Of a stretch of DNA of 42,473 nt, positions 35,268 through 42,473 are shown in pieces. Position numbers and translations under genes: made by a program. The stretch covers positions 37,309-79,781 of the forward strand of contig NZHD01000103.1 of NCBI GenBank assembly GCA_002691205.1. The letters are read 5' to 3'. The DNA comes from Deltaproteobacteria bacterium (GTDB lineage: Bacteria; Myxococcota_A; UBA9160; UBA4427). The notes under the pieces were generated by a model, which had not been told where the DNA came from, ran no database searches, and saw only the letters and a program-made list of their open reading frames with translations. Position 1 is the first letter of the stretch; every line of letters starts with the position of its first letter.

Positions 35268-37880
35268 TTATTCGAAGTAGATTCCAAGAGTCACACCATA
35301 GGTGCGAGGCTCTCCATAGACTTCAAGAACCTGCTTAAATTCGGGCCCCGTCTGATCAAAGGTCTGCGAGACGTATTGCTCATCGGTGAGGTTACGGACC
35401 CAGACCGTCAGTTGATAACGTTCATCATCTGACCACCAACCCAAGCTTCCATTCAAGAGCAAGAGGGGGTCTTCCGCAAAAGTGCCTTTGGGGAAGTTAC
35501 ACATTGTGCCCCTGCCCGAGCAGGCGTCGAAATAAATCGTATCGCGCCATGTTAGGGAAAAACGCGGGCTCAAATAACCGAGTTGCTTCCCGCGCAGCGA
35601 TGGCAAAGGAATCAAATAATCAATCGAAGACGCAACGCTAAAGCGAGGTGACGCAATTAGCGGATTCCCGGAATATTCAATATCACGCGTGAACTGAATT
35701 CGTTGGCAATTCTGCGGACAGCCCCGCGACTCCACAAACTCAAGAGAGTTTTCGAAGTCGAGGTATGTACTGTCCAACCAGGCGAAGTTGAACTCAACAT
35801 TCAAACCTTCTAAAATCTCAGCCTGCAGGTCGATTTCAGCCCCATAAACTCGGGCGTGCTCTGCATTAATCAACTGCGAAATAGTCGCACCTTGAGAGGT
35901 CTGCTCGAGGTTGAACACTTGAAGATCTTTGTAGTCATAGACAAAGAAAGCCCCGTTCACAGAAAGACGACCATCAAACCAGCGTGAATTGGTCCCAATC
36001 TCGAACGAGTCAACAATCTCCGGCTTCACCGGGTCGATCAGAGCTTGGCTATTGAAGGCACCCCCGTTGAAGTGCCCTCCTTTCCAACCTCGACTGTACT
36101 TCGCCGAAATCTCTGCTTCAGGCAGCACTTGATAAGTCAGGGTCACGTTCCCACCCCAGCCTGTAAACGTCCCCTGCTCGTACCCGGATTTGGATTCAAG
36201 CGCCTCCGTGGCCTCCTTGGGCTTCGCAAAAGCCACTAGGTCATAACTTTTTTGCTCCCAATTTTGGCGGGCACCGGCCTGCAACGTAAAGTTGTCCAAG
36301 AAGGTCCATGTGGCCATTCCGTAAACGGCGAAATTTCTTAGATCCTGCTCGTACTCAATGGTTTGGGTGGGGCCTGCACCGTAGTCGTAGGTGTTTTTGA
36401 CTTGAAGATCTTCCTTAAGATAATAGGCACCCACAATCCAGTCTACATCATCACCAAAGCTCACAGGCGCAGGAATGATTCCACTCAAACGAAGCTCTTG
36501 GGTCACTTGCCATGACGTGTCCGTATAGTTTCCCACCAAAATATTGACAGGACTCGCATCACTGTCATCCCAGATGAAACGATCATGCCCTTCATAGCCG
36601 GTCACGCTCTTGAGTGTGTACCCGTCCCCGAACTCCCACTCCGACTCAAGATAAGTACCCCAGAGGTTGAGATTTTCGGGGCCTTGAGCATTGTAATCTC
36701 CAGCGAAGGGATCATTGTCATCATCTTCATAACCTGCGGCGTTGAGCGTTTTGAAAACTTGCCCGTCAGGTGTCAGTTTAATCACCGGAGGGGCTGAGGC
36801 CACCGTTGCATCCTTATTGTATTCCACGCCGTACTGCTGATACTGATAAGCCTGAGATGCATTCTGACCGCCATGAACATTCAGCAAAAAGCTCAAAAGC
36901 CCGTCCGAGACATCGGGTTCCCAAAGCAATTGACCGCGAAGAGCATAAGAATCGGCATTATTGACACGCTCAGTCACATCACCGATTAAAGGATTCCCCT
37001 TTTCCACAATTTGGAACCAGCATTCATTCATGTCGGCTGTATCCACACCCTCAGGCCGGATGTAGTTACTGGCAATACCGCAGCGATTCTCTGCAATCCC
37101 GTCTCTGCGGCTCCATGAACCTGAAACTCGACCCGCCAGAGTGTCCGTAATGCCTCCTCCCCCGGCCCCTTCGACTTCAATCTGATTGAAGCGCCCATAA
37201 GTCACATTCGTGTAGGCGTTTCTGTCTTGGGAAGGCTTTCTTGAAATCACTTTGATAACGCCTGCAGAGGCGTTCCTAAACAGCACGCCCTGAGGGCCTC
37301 GAAGAACTTCGACGCCGTCTACATCAAAGAATTGAAAGAGCTGGCCCGCAGGCGACTGCATGTAAATGTTATCTTGATAAACGGCCACCGCACTGGGCGA
37401 ATTCGCATTAAAATCATCAATCCCTACCCCTCGAATAAACAGCGTCGCATTCGAGTTTCCGAAAGCGCTTTTAATCTCGAGGTTCGGAGTAAAATTTGAG
37501 AGATCGCGAATATCCTTGATGCCATCTCTTTGCAGCTCGTAGGCGTCAAAGCCGATCTCGGAGACCGCTTCTTGGGAAGCCGATCCACCCTGCTGGCCAA
37601 GGACGCGCACCTCTTCGATGCCCGAGTACGGATCGCCTAGGCCTGGGGCGTCAGGATCAACTTCTTGAAAGTCTGCGCCATCCGCACGCCCCACGTCGTC
37701 TTCATACTCGTCGTCGAACTGCCGTTCCCCTTCGGGCTGCTCGTATTGAGCAGCGACAAAACCGGCCGGGAACAAAAGCATGAAGCCCAGAAGCATCCCC
37801 GCCGGACCGAGAGACCAACACATTCGGCGCGTCACCCGCACGGGTAACGTGAGCGCTTCACGGCAGGACCTCTTCAGCAT
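35268..37880 (-). CDS. TonB-dependent outer-membrane receptor
   Basis: This 870-residue receptor starts at ATG 37880, with GAGGAG six bases upstream; a TTG four codons earlier is unlikely. The signal peptide ends near FPAGFVAAQ. A long, very acidic spacer (about residues 50-85; DDEYEDDVGRADGADF) precedes the TonB box-like IEEVRVLGQQ and the plug (RDLSNFTPNLEIKSAFG, VEVLRGPQGVLFRNASAGVI). The barrel ends YGVTLGIYFE. The plug is of the family used for many substrates besides iron. It lies 130 bases upstream of the Rieske oxygenase and symporter genes on the same strand, so uptake of an organic substrate is more likely than siderophore transport. Confidence 0.9.
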   Translation of the reverse strand: MLKRSCREALTLPVRVTRRMCWSLGPAGMLLGFMLLFPAGFVAAQYEQPEGERQFDDEYEDDVGRADGADFQEVDPDAPGLGDPYSGIEEVRVLGQQGGSASQEAVSEIGFDAYELQRDGIKDIRDLSNFTPNLEIKSAFGNSNATLFIRGVGIDDFNANSPSAVAVYQDNIYMQSPAGQLFQFFDVDGVEVLRGPQGVLFRNASAGVIKVISRKPSQDRNAYTNVTYGRFNQIEVEGAGGGGITDTLAGRVSGSWSRRDGIAENRCGIASNYIRPEGVDTADMNECWFQIVEKGNPLIGDVTERVNNADSYALRGQLLWEPDVSDGLLSFLLNVHGGQNASQAYQYQQYGVEYNKDATVASAPPVIKLTPDGQVFKTLNAAGYEDDDNDPFAGDYNAQGPENLNLWGTYLESEWEFGDGYTLKSVTGYEGHDRFIWDDSDASPVNILVGNYTDTSWQVTQELRLSGIIPAPVSFGDDVDWIVGAYYLKEDLQVKNTYDYGAGPTQTIEYEQDLRNFAVYGMATWTFLDNFTLQAGARQNWEQKSYDLVAFAKPKEATEALESKSGYEQGTFTGWGGNVTLTYQVLPEAEISAKYSRGWKGGHFNGGAFNSQALIDPVKPEIVDSFEIGTNSRWFDGRLSVNGAFFVYDYKDLQVFNLEQTSQGATISQLINAEHARVYGAEIDLQAEILEGLNVEFNFAWLDSTYLDFENSLEFVESRGCPQNCQRIQFTRDIEYSGNPLIASPRFSVASSIDYLIPLPSLRGKQLGYLSPRFSLTWRDTIYFDACSGRGTMCNFPKGTFAEDPLLLLNGSLGWWSDDERYQLTVWVRNLTDEQYVSQTFDQTGPEFKQVLEVYGEPRTYGVTLGIYFE

Positions 37881-38130
37881 CTCACTCCTCAAAGTTTGGG
37901 CTCAATCCTCATGGACTGAAAGAGTACACGAACTGAGCCCCACATAAAGTCGGGTCAAACAGTCATTCGGAAAGGCTCGAAAGTCCTTGAAAATCGCAGA
38001 ATCTGCGGACATCTTCCCTGGAGGCGGCCCCGACTTCCCTGGCTTATCTTATAAAAAGCCTTTGAAGAAGGGTCGAAATCGATACAAAAGTCAATTTCTG
38101 ACTTTGCGGCCCATTCGACCTGAGAGAACC
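37881..38130. promoter_or_regulatory. Divergent control region between TonB receptor and second Rieske oxygenase
   Basis: This 250-base region separates two divergent catabolic units. It holds a perfect 13-base palindrome (cgcaga a tctgcg, 37995-38007), an inverted repeat gggctca (37898-37904) / tgagccc (37934-37940), and two copies of cttccctgg starting 21 bases apart (38013 and 38034). AT-rich ttatcttataaaaag at 38044-38058 may be near a promoter for the rightward gene. The motifs are visible; operator function is inference. No regulator gene is found in the window. Confidence 0.5.
37995..38007. repeat. Perfect 13-base palindrome, candidate operator
   Basis: CGCAGA and TCTGCG flank a single A. 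The arms pair exactly and the element sits inside the divergent region of two oxygenase units, a usual place for a dimeric regulator. A chance occurrence of this length is possible. Confidence 0.4.
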
Positions 38131-39327
38131 ATGACCCTTAAAAAAAATGACTCTTCGTCCTCAGCGAATCCGGGTACCGCCGGAAGTGCGCTTCCCACAT
38201 GGACGTATGCCCGCGAAGACTTACTGGAACTTGAATACCCACCTTTCTTTGTCGAAACGTGGCAATTCGTAGGACACGTCAATGAACTCCAACAATCTGG
38301 CGATTTCATCACGCTCGACTTATGGAAAGATAGCGTTGTGGTGACGCGCGCAAGCGACGGTTTACTCAGAGCCTTTCTCAACATTTGTCGTCATCGTGCG
38401 ACTCGACTCCTCGACGGACGAGGAAACTGCGGTTCAATGATCAAATGCCCCTACCACGGGTGGACCTACCAAACCGACGGTCGATTGGCGGGCATTCCCT
38501 CTCCCAAAAATTTTCCGGGAGTCGACCGCTCGGAGTACGGCCTCTTCGAAGCACAGTGCGAGGTTTACCGAGGTCTTGTTTTTGTTCGGATCGCGGGAGA
38601 GGGGCCCAGCGTCGCAGAAAAAATGGCCAACGCCGATCACTGGGTTGAGTCCTACAAAGCCGAGGAATACGTACTCCTTTCCGAGGCCGTTACGGAGACT
38701 TGGAATGCAAACTGGAAAATTGCTTGGGACAACTACTTGGAGAACTACCACCTAGCCGTAGGCCATCCTTGCCTTCATCGACTCGTCGTCGAAAGCGAAC
38801 AAGGAGCCATGCTTCTTGGAGGCAACAGCGCGGGTTTCTTTGAAATGAACCCTAAATTGTCTTCAGTCGATCAAGAGCGCCGCTATCAAGAAATCGTGGG
38901 CTGCACAGACCATCGCTACCCCGAAGAGATTCGTCGAAAGTGGCTCCAGATCGATTTCGAATCCAATATGGGCATCGAATTTTATCCCTCTCTTTTCTCC
39001 GTGTTTCAGGTACTGCCCATGGGAGCCGAGAAAACGCAAATTCGCATGTCTCTTTATACCCCTGCGGACCTGAGCGAAAGCGAAAAAGAATTGCGATCCA
39101 TTGATCTTGCCCTGCTGGACGAGATCAACGGCCAAGACAAATTTTTATGCGAACGAATTCAACGGGGCGTCAAGACCCACGGCTACCGGCCCGGCCCACT
39201 CTCACAAGAGGAATCAGGCATCGCAAACTTTCATGACAGAATTCGAAAGCTCTTGCCGGTAACGCGTCTCAAATCTCCGCCTCCCAGGGGTCAGATCGAA
39301 GCGCACAATCAACAGGAATCGTCTTAA
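38131..39327 (+). CDS. Rieske non-heme iron oxygenase, alpha subunit (B)
   Basis: This 398-residue enzyme has Rieske ligands Cys86, His88, Cys106 and His109 (NICRHRA...KCPYHGW) and a mononuclear iron triad probably formed by His207, His212 (NYLENYHLAVGHP) and Asp336 (NGQDKFLCERIQRG). It belongs to the same broad GbcA/choline-monooxygenase-like group as the oxygenase at 33917 but is clearly different outside the metal sites, so the two probably act on different substrates or steps. ATG 38131 is preceded by GAGAGAACC; the frame extends back to 37987, but that part has no family similarity that I see. The next genes on the strand are an NTF2-like protein and an APC permease. A reductase partner is not visible. 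Confidence 0.9.
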   Translation: MTLKKNDSSSSANPGTAGSALPTWTYAREDLLELEYPPFFVETWQFVGHVNELQQSGDFITLDLWKDSVVVTRASDGLLRAFLNICRHRATRLLDGRGNCGSMIKCPYHGWTYQTDGRLAGIPSPKNFPGVDRSEYGLFEAQCEVYRGLVFVRIAGEGPSVAEKMANADHWVESYKAEEYVLLSEAVTETWNANWKIAWDNYLENYHLAVGHPCLHRLVVESEQGAMLLGGNSAGFFEMNPKLSSVDQERRYQEIVGCTDHRYPEEIRRKWLQIDFESNMGIEFYPSLFSVFQVLPMGAEKTQIRMSLYTPADLSESEKELRSIDLALLDEINGQDKFLCERIQRGVKTHGYRPGPLSQEESGIANFHDRIRKLLPVTRLKSPPPRGQIEAHNQQESS

Positions 39328-39481
39328 GTAAGGTCAAGCCGACTCTAGGCCACAGACATTCAATGACTTACGCTTGTCGTGTTCCCTCCATTCTTAGGAA
39401 GCATCTTTACAATCAAAAAAAAGCTCACCGCCAAACACAGCCCTCAAACTTCAGATCGCTCAGAACTAGAAAAGGAAGAAC

Positions 39482-39919
39482 ATGTCGACCGAAGAGAACA
39501 AAGCTTTAGTCAATGCTTTTTGGAAAGTCGTTTACGAGGACCGAGACTATGAGCGGGTTGCTGACTTTTTTAACGCAAAGGCACGTTACGAAGATGTTCC
39601 AGTGCCTGAAGGTCCAGGCATCGGCCCACAAGGAATTGTCAAACGACTACGCCACGGCCACGAAAGTGTGGAAGCCTTTGATCATGAGATCCATCGCATG
39701 ATTGCGGAAGCCGATACGGTCATGACGGAGCACACAGAGACATGGCGGTTCCATACAGGCGAGGTCATTCCCCTTCCCTTTCTCTCTGTTCATGTCATAC
39801 GAAATGGAAAATTCGACCTGTGGCGGGATTACTCCAACCTCGCCACGGTTATTTCTGGCGCACCGGCCTGGTGGCTCGAGCACGCAGCGACTGGAAAACC
39901 CGAAGATTTTATAAGTTAA
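39482..39919 (+). CDS. SnoaL/NTF2-like small protein
   Basis: This 145-residue cone-fold protein starts NKALVNAFWKVVYEDRDYERVADFF, the usual first helices of the SnoaL-like group, and ends with GKFDLWRDYSNL, like limonene-epoxide hydrolases. Compared with those hydrolases (TER-x-D), it reads TEHTETW, so the catalytic Arg and first Asp appear as His and Glu; only the WRD aspartate is kept. Epoxide hydrolysis is therefore doubtful, and an isomerase, lyase or binding role is possible. AGGAAG precedes the ATG. It follows the second Rieske oxygenase by 154 bases on the same strand and may process its product. Confidence 0.8.
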   Translation: MSTEENKALVNAFWKVVYEDRDYERVADFFNAKARYEDVPVPEGPGIGPQGIVKRLRHGHESVEAFDHEIHRMIAEADTVMTEHTETWRFHTGEVIPLPFLSVHVIRNGKFDLWRDYSNLATVISGAPAWWLEHAATGKPEDFIS

Positions 39920-40113
39920 AAACTCCACACTCAGCATCACTCTTCAAGGAGAACACCTGCCTCGATCCGTCCGGTCAAACCAGAGGGGGCGACTCGAAGA
40001 ATCTGGACCGGATACGCTCTTAAAACCACAATCCAGGATCCTTGAAAAAGTAAGACGTTAAATCTTCACCCAGAATATATGCCGCGTGCCATCATTGCAT
40101 CTAAGGTTTCGTC

Positions 40114-41454
40114 ATGCCCGAGCAAGCCAAACTGAAGCGTAGTCTAGGACCTGTCATGCTCTGGGGCCTAGGCGTGGGCTACGTCATTAGCGGAGAGTAT
40201 TTCGGCTGGAACTTGGGGCTGCCCATTGGAGGTAGCTATGGGATGCTGGCCGCGACGGGCTTGGTGACCGTGATGTACCTCTGCTTCATTTTTAGCTACA
40301 CCGAGTTGGCTTGTGCTCTCCCGAAAGCCGGCGGCGCATTTGTATACTGCACGCGAGCGCTGGGGCCAGGGACCGGCTGCATTGCGGGCCTCGCTCAGAT
40401 TATTGAATTTGTATTTGCTCCTCCGGCGATCGCCATGGCGATTGCCGCCTATGTGAATCAAAGATTCACCAGTGTGCCCGTGGAACTTGTCGCGATCACG
40501 GCCTATGGAGCATTTTCCCTGCTCAACGCTTGGGGGGTTCGGCAAGCCGCTGTTTTCGAATTGGTGATCACCCTCATGGCGGTGGGCGAACTTCTCATTT
40601 TTTGCGGCTTGGCGTTGCCCCATTTCAGTTGGGAAGCCTTCTCTCACAACCCGCTGCCTGGAGGATATGGAGGGATTTTTGCCTGCTTGCCTTTTGCAAT
40701 TTGGTTCTACCTGGCCATCGAGGGGGTCGCGAATGCGGCTGAAGAAAGCCGAAACCCCCAAAGCGATGTGGCTCGGGGCTTTGGCACGGCCATCCTCACC
40801 CTGGTCGTTCTGGCGGTGTCTGTTTTTTTTGCCGCGACCGGCGTGGCGGGCTGGGAAGCCATTGTCTACGAGAACGGAAGCTCCGAAGCCAGTGACGCGC
40901 CCTTGCCACTCGCCTTAGGCTTCATTGTAGGAAAAGAATCGGGCTGGTATGCCCTGCTTCTCGGCATCGGGCTCCTCGGCTTGGTGGCTTCTTTTCACGG
41001 GATCATTCTAGCCGGCGCGCGCGCCACTTTTGAATTCGGCCGCTCTGGATTCGCACCGCGATGGCTCGGGCAAGTTCACCCGCAAACGGGCACTCCCCGA
41101 GCGGCCCTCTTGGCCAACCTCGTGATCGGAGTCATCGCCATCCTCTCCGGGCAAACCGCGCAGATCATCACCCTCGCCTGCTTCGGCGCGGTCACGCTCT
41201 ACTTCCTCTCAATGGTGGCCCTGATCAGACTTCGAAAAGCCGAGCCCGATCTACCGCGGCCATTTCGAGCCGTCGGGTACCCGTACCTCGCCGGAATCGC
41301 ACTCGGGCTGTCCCTTGTCTGTATCATCTCTTTGATCTACTACAATCCAGGAATTGCGCTGCTTTTTGCGGCCCTACTCAGCACCGGCTTAATCTACTTC
41401 GCATTCGCAGGTCGTCACCGGATGACCACAGGCTGGACCGATTCACACGATTAA
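40114..41454 (+). CDS. APC-superfamily amino acid/amine permease, ethanolamine-permease-like
   Basis: This 446-residue inner-membrane transporter has about 12 helices. The N-terminus LGVGYVISGEYFGWNLGLPI, with ELACALPKAGGAFVYCTRAL, is very like the ethanolamine permease (Eat) branch of the APC superfamily. Helix 8 region SFHGIILAGARATFEFGRSG and the family motif GVANAAEESRNPQSDVARGF agree. Likely substrates are ethanolamine or a related small amine. No ethanolamine ammonia-lyase genes are in the window, which leaves a role in uptake for, or export of product from, the amine-degradation genes. AAGG is about nine bases before ATG 40114. Confidence 0.88.
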   Translation: MPEQAKLKRSLGPVMLWGLGVGYVISGEYFGWNLGLPIGGSYGMLAATGLVTVMYLCFIFSYTELACALPKAGGAFVYCTRALGPGTGCIAGLAQIIEFVFAPPAIAMAIAAYVNQRFTSVPVELVAITAYGAFSLLNAWGVRQAAVFELVITLMAVGELLIFCGLALPHFSWEAFSHNPLPGGYGGIFACLPFAIWFYLAIEGVANAAEESRNPQSDVARGFGTAILTLVVLAVSVFFAATGVAGWEAIVYENGSSEASDAPLPLALGFIVGKESGWYALLLGIGLLGLVASFHGIILAGARATFEFGRSGFAPRWLGQVHPQTGTPRAALLANLVIGVIAILSGQTAQIITLACFGAVTLYFLSMVALIRLRKAEPDLPRPFRAVGYPYLAGIALGLSLVCIISLIYYNPGIALLFAALLSTGLIYFAFAGRHRMTTGWTDSHD

Positions 41455-41463
41455 GGAAGACCT

Positions 41464-42108
41464 TCACTCCGAAGATGAGGAATCTTCCCACTCAGGCCTG
41501 CTCGTTGTGTTGGCGGTCATCACCACGCCCAGCATGGTCCCCACTGCGCCCAAGGCCATCAGGGCTGCCACGGGAACAACGGGGTCAGATCCAAACATAG
41601 ACAGCGGCCACTTCGGCTCAGTCACAATCAACCGAGCCTCACCGTTTGAAATACGAAATAGTCCCCCCGGCGCCAACTCGAACAAGTCACCCTCAGGTCC
41701 AATCACTCGTGTATCGTGATCGGCTCCGAAGGCCGAATAGGCTCCCGCCTCATCGAAGGTCTGGTTGAGTTGACCGGTATACCCATAGACCGAAACCGTA
41801 TCTAGATTTTCCGTTGCGATCTGCACGGATTCCGATTCCGGCTGCATTCGAACAGGGCCCCCATCCGGAAATATCCCCCAGCCTCGGAGAAACGTACCCT
41901 CCGAATTGTAGATATGAATTCGAGCTTCCTCCACCGCAACTAAAATCTCGCCGGCCGGTGAAACGGCGAGCCCAGAGGGGGCGTAAAAAAAAGGAGAAAA
42001 CAGAGTCGCCCTCCTGTACTGAGCCCCCGACCAGCCGCCGAGGACAAGAACAACCAGACCAACCCCCAAAATGAAATAGGCCTTCCATCGCGATTGACCT
42101 ACGCTCAT
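41464..42108 (-). CDS. Membrane protein with NHL/beta-propeller-like extracytoplasmic segment
   Basis: I do not recognise a named family. The 214-residue product has a transmembrane helix at residues 10-28 (AYFILGVGLVVLVLGGW), then an extracytoplasmic part with propeller-like blades (FYAPSGLAVSPAGEILVAVE, IHIYNSEGTFLRGWG, VYGYTGQLNQTF), and a second helix near the end (VPVAALMALGAVGTMLGVVM) followed by an acidic Ser-rich tail. The blades look like NHL repeats, but too few are present to form a full propeller. It converges with the APC permease (nine-base gap). Confidence 0.65.
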   Translation of the reverse strand: MSVGQSRWKAYFILGVGLVVLVLGGWSGAQYRRATLFSPFFYAPSGLAVSPAGEILVAVEEARIHIYNSEGTFLRGWGIFPDGGPVRMQPESESVQIATENLDTVSVYGYTGQLNQTFDEAGAYSAFGADHDTRVIGPEGDLFELAPGGLFRISNGEARLIVTEPKWPLSMFGSDPVVPVAALMALGAVGTMLGVVMTANTTSRPEWEDSSSSE

Positions 42109-42201
42109 ACGTCCCCTTTTTCACGGTTCTTGACGAGCGGTTCCACCTTGGAACTTCAGACTAGAGACAGACCAGCCGGATTCATAAGAGAGACGGGATC
42201 A

Positions 42202-42473
42202 GTGAGTATTCAGTTGATTGCCCCGCCCGAACCTAAGACCGGTTCATTTTTCTGTCACCCTATAGACTTTACCGAGAAAAGAAGAGGAAGCACGGAAAGC
42301 CTAAAGCGACTGCAGTCAAAACCTCATCCGTCATCGAAGCACGGTCTCATTTATCACGAAACGACGGAGCAACTCTTAGAACAAAGCGATGGTTTTCTGC
42401 TCGGTATACCCTCAGGAGAACACCCGACCGGTAGTCGAACGACAAGAGCCCCGGCGGTCGAATCCAGATCGAC
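42202..42473 (+). CDS. Unassigned open frame running off the window edge
   Basis: From GTG 42202 the frame is open for 90 codons to the edge (N-terminus MSIQLIAPPEPKTGSFF). It diverges from the gene at 41464-42108, a sensible position for a gene start, but the ribosome site is weak (GGGA) and no family is recognised. A minus-strand frame ending in this area is equally possible. Treat it as tentative. Confidence 0.25.
   Translation, partial: MSIQLIAPPEPKTGSFFCHPIDFTEKRRGSTESLKRLQSKPHPSSKHGLIYHETTEQLLEQSDGFLLGIPSGEHPTGSRTTRAPAVESRS

Overview
The window looks like chromosomal DNA of a Gram-negative, aerobic, heterotrophic bacterium. It encodes a TonB-dependent receptor, lipoproteins, PEP-CTERM surface proteins, Rieske oxygenases and many flavoenzymes. 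Composition is moderately GC-rich and gene density is high. I cannot place it to a genus; a marine or freshwater proteobacterium-like lineage is a guess. TTG and GTG starts are frequent (TTG for the yqeC-like gene, the amine dehydrogenase, the CoA-transferase and the second esterase), several with good Shine-Dalgarno sites. I found no rRNA, tRNA, CRISPR array or insertion sequence.

Left part (1-7026): a minus-strand group holds two tandem paralogous PEP-CTERM proteins, a sulfatase/alkaline-phosphatase-fold membrane protein and the start of a spermidine-synthase-like membrane protein cut by the window edge. Facing away is a 795-residue TPR lipoprotein of the kind found with PEP-CTERM/exosortase systems. 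No exosortase is present here.

Middle-left (7079-17355): a helical-repeat membrane protein, then a methionine pair, MetA with Glu111 (which points to acetyl-CoA use) convergent with an O-acetylhomoserine sulfhydrylase. Next come a DUF2182 / PDZ-like / DUF1326 group, an SDR of the (3R)-hydroxyacyl-CoA dehydrogenase type, a small lipoprotein, a PEP-CTERM-anchored polyhydroxybutyrate-depolymerase-like esterase, and a YqeC-like P-loop protein linked to molybdenum/selenium cofactor work.

Right part (17389-41454): this is the notable region, reading as a catabolic island for N-methylated amines or betaines. It contains a trimethylamine-dehydrogenase-like FMN/4Fe-4S enzyme, a MOSC protein, two large dimethylglycine/sarcosine-dehydrogenase-like FAD-GcvT fusions flanking a PuuB-type amine oxidase, a PYROXD2-like FAD protein, a second cysteine-rich esterase, a two-domain class III CoA-transferase, two GbcA-type Rieske oxygenases, a TonB receptor, an SSS symporter overlapping a 51-residue membrane protein, an NTF2-like protein and an ethanolamine-permease-like APC transporter. 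A coherent reading is uptake across both membranes, oxidative removal of the first methyl by a Rieske enzyme, then flavin-dependent demethylation with transfer of the one-carbon unit to tetrahydrofolate. The substrate is not evident from sequence. Two oxygenases, two GcvT fusions and a CoA-transferase suggest more than plain glycine betaine.

The right end (41464-42473) has a small beta-propeller-like membrane protein and an unassigned open frame running off the edge. No gene-free stretch exceeds about 300 bases.
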